From an uncultured Bacteroidaceae bacterium (GTDB lineage: Bacteria; Bacteroidota; Bacteroidia; Bacteroidales; Bacteroidaceae), in the NCBI GenBank assembly GCA_944321635.1, contig CALULY010000004.1, forward strand, positions 62,001 to 126,000: a stretch of 64,000 nt of DNA, in the 5' to 3' direction. The notes under the pieces were generated by a model, which searched no databases, was not told the DNA's origin, and saw only the letters and a list, made by a program, of their open reading frames with translations. Shown here piece by piece: positions 63,173-64,000 of the stretch (positions within the stretch are counted from its first letter, which is position 1; every line of letters starts with the position of its first letter). Both the position numbers and the translations under genes were made by a program.

Positions 63173-64000
63173 ATGAACAAGATAGCATTAGCATTGGCAG
63201 CCCTGTTGCCGCTTGGAGCGGCAGCCCAGGTCAGCCCTTACGCCCCAGGCATGAGCCTGGAGGATGGGGGAGTCACCTACTTTCTGCCAAAGACATACAT
63301 CGAGGTGCGGTTTGACCTTGAGAGGGAGACCTACGAGCCAGGCGAGTTCTCGCAATATGCCCAGAGCGAATTGGGCATCACCAACAAGGGCGACCGTCCG
63401 ACGGAACGGTGGCGCATCACACGCTGCACGGTGGACGCGGCGGGAGTGCCTGACAAGGACAAGGCATTCTTCATAAAATACAAGCCCAAGTACACCGCCC
63501 CGCTCGTCACATTGACCGACGACGGCATCATCAGGGGCATAAACGTCGAACTGGAGGACATCGAGGAAGAAGCGTTCACACCCACCGTGCGCAGCGACAA
63601 GGCAGGACGCATCGAGGCCTACATGACGGAGGAGATGCTCATGGCATCATCGACCGCGCGCAAAGCAAAGCTGGTGGCACGCGAGATCTTTGAAATACGC
63701 GAGAGCCGCAACCTGCTGCTTCGCGGCGAGGCAGAGACTATGCCGGGAGACAACGAATCGCTGAAGCTCATAATGGCGAAACTTGATGAGCAGGAGAAGG
63801 CTCTCCTCGCCCCGTTCGTCGGCACGACGACGGTCACGACCAAGCAGGTGGTGCTGCACGTCAACCCGGCCGCCGGCGAGGACGGTGCAGTCATCAGGCG
63901 TTTTTCGGAGCGGTTCGGGCTGGTGGACTCTGACGACTTGTCGGGCGATCCCATATATATCCATGTGAAAGACCTGGAGACCGTGCCCGTTGACCCGTTG
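63173..64000 (+). CDS. DUF4831-like secreted protein, cut by the window edge
   Basis: At least 276 residues are visible and the 3' end is missing. Signal peptide MNKIALALAALLPLGAAAQ is followed by VTYFLPKTYIEVRFDLERE, TYEPGEFSQYAQSELGI and the later ARKAKLVAREIFEIRESRN and LLLRGEAETMPGDNESLK. This order recalls DUF4831 proteins of Bacteroidales, which have no known function. The frame stays open to the end of the window. Confidence 0.8.
   Translation, partial: MNKIALALAALLPLGAAAQVSPYAPGMSLEDGGVTYFLPKTYIEVRFDLERETYEPGEFSQYAQSELGITNKGDRPTERWRITRCTVDAAGVPDKDKAFFIKYKPKYTAPLVTLTDDGIIRGINVELEDIEEEAFTPTVRSDKAGRIEAYMTEEMLMASSTARKAKLVAREIFEIRESRNLLLRGEAETMPGDNESLKLIMAKLDEQEKALLAPFVGTTTVTTKQVVLHVNPAAGEDGAVIRRFSERFGLVDSDDLSGDPIYIHVKDLETVPVDPL

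Overview
This is a GC-rich chromosomal segment from a member of the Bacteroidota, most likely order Bacteroidales. The evidence is a SusC/SusD pair, Bacteroides-type -7 promoter boxes (TAnnTTTG) in front of many genes, a three-subunit Bacteroides-type fumarate reductase, a uppS-bamA-ompH-ompH envelope block, and two proteins ending in a type IX secretion (T9SS)-like sorting domain. The genus cannot be fixed by eye. No rRNA, tRNA, CRISPR or insertion sequence was seen. Both window edges cut through a gene.

Layout. 1-3342 (minus): two secreted proteins of unknown role, then a LytTR regulator overlapping a membrane protein that resembles phosphodiester glycosidases. 3692-8397 (plus): sppA, lpxK, punA, thiL. 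8501-9613 (minus): crcB and rubrerythrin. 10176-14709 (plus): ldcA and the fumarate reductase operon frdC-frdA-frdB. 15015-19348: a small beta-barrel protein, an endonuclease/exonuclease/phosphatase, a Crp/Fnr regulator (minus), surE and lpxB. 19571-23630 (minus): glycosyltransferase, flippase and a low-GC solitary adenine methyltransferase. 23962-27900 (plus): murI, a PIF1-like helicase with an HRDC domain, and an unknown membrane protein. 27993-30544: M23 peptidase (minus) and a metallo-beta-lactamase lipoprotein (plus). 30651-38522 (minus): a giant T9SS-type adhesin split by a frameshift, a TPR-membrane-AraC regulator and an AraC regulator. 38694-42899: a 1401-residue acyl-CoA dehydratase activase-like protein. 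43108-44283: two tandem beta-barrel genes, both frameshifted at the same place. 44347-46020 (minus): flavodoxin-fold reductase and cell-wall amidase. 46649-55360: a compact glycan-utilisation locus (SusC, SusD, GH85 endo-beta-N-acetylglucosaminidase). 55847-64000: a DUF6242-like lipoprotein, an outer-membrane protein, uppS, bamA, two ompH/skp genes and a partial DUF4831-like gene.

How genes work together: lpxK and lpxB act in lipid A synthesis. bamA and the two Skp-like chaperones build outer-membrane proteins. uppS, murI, ldcA and the amidase serve peptidoglycan synthesis and recycling. The GH85 locus would bind and cut N-glycans at the cell surface.

The most unusual feature lies between the genes. 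Eleven intergenic gaps hold short tandem arrays of at least four unrelated sequence families, all with a 21- or 22-bp period (two DNA turns), many closed by inverted repeats, and none inside a gene. I see no described function for this set and treat it as the leading candidate for an undescribed system.
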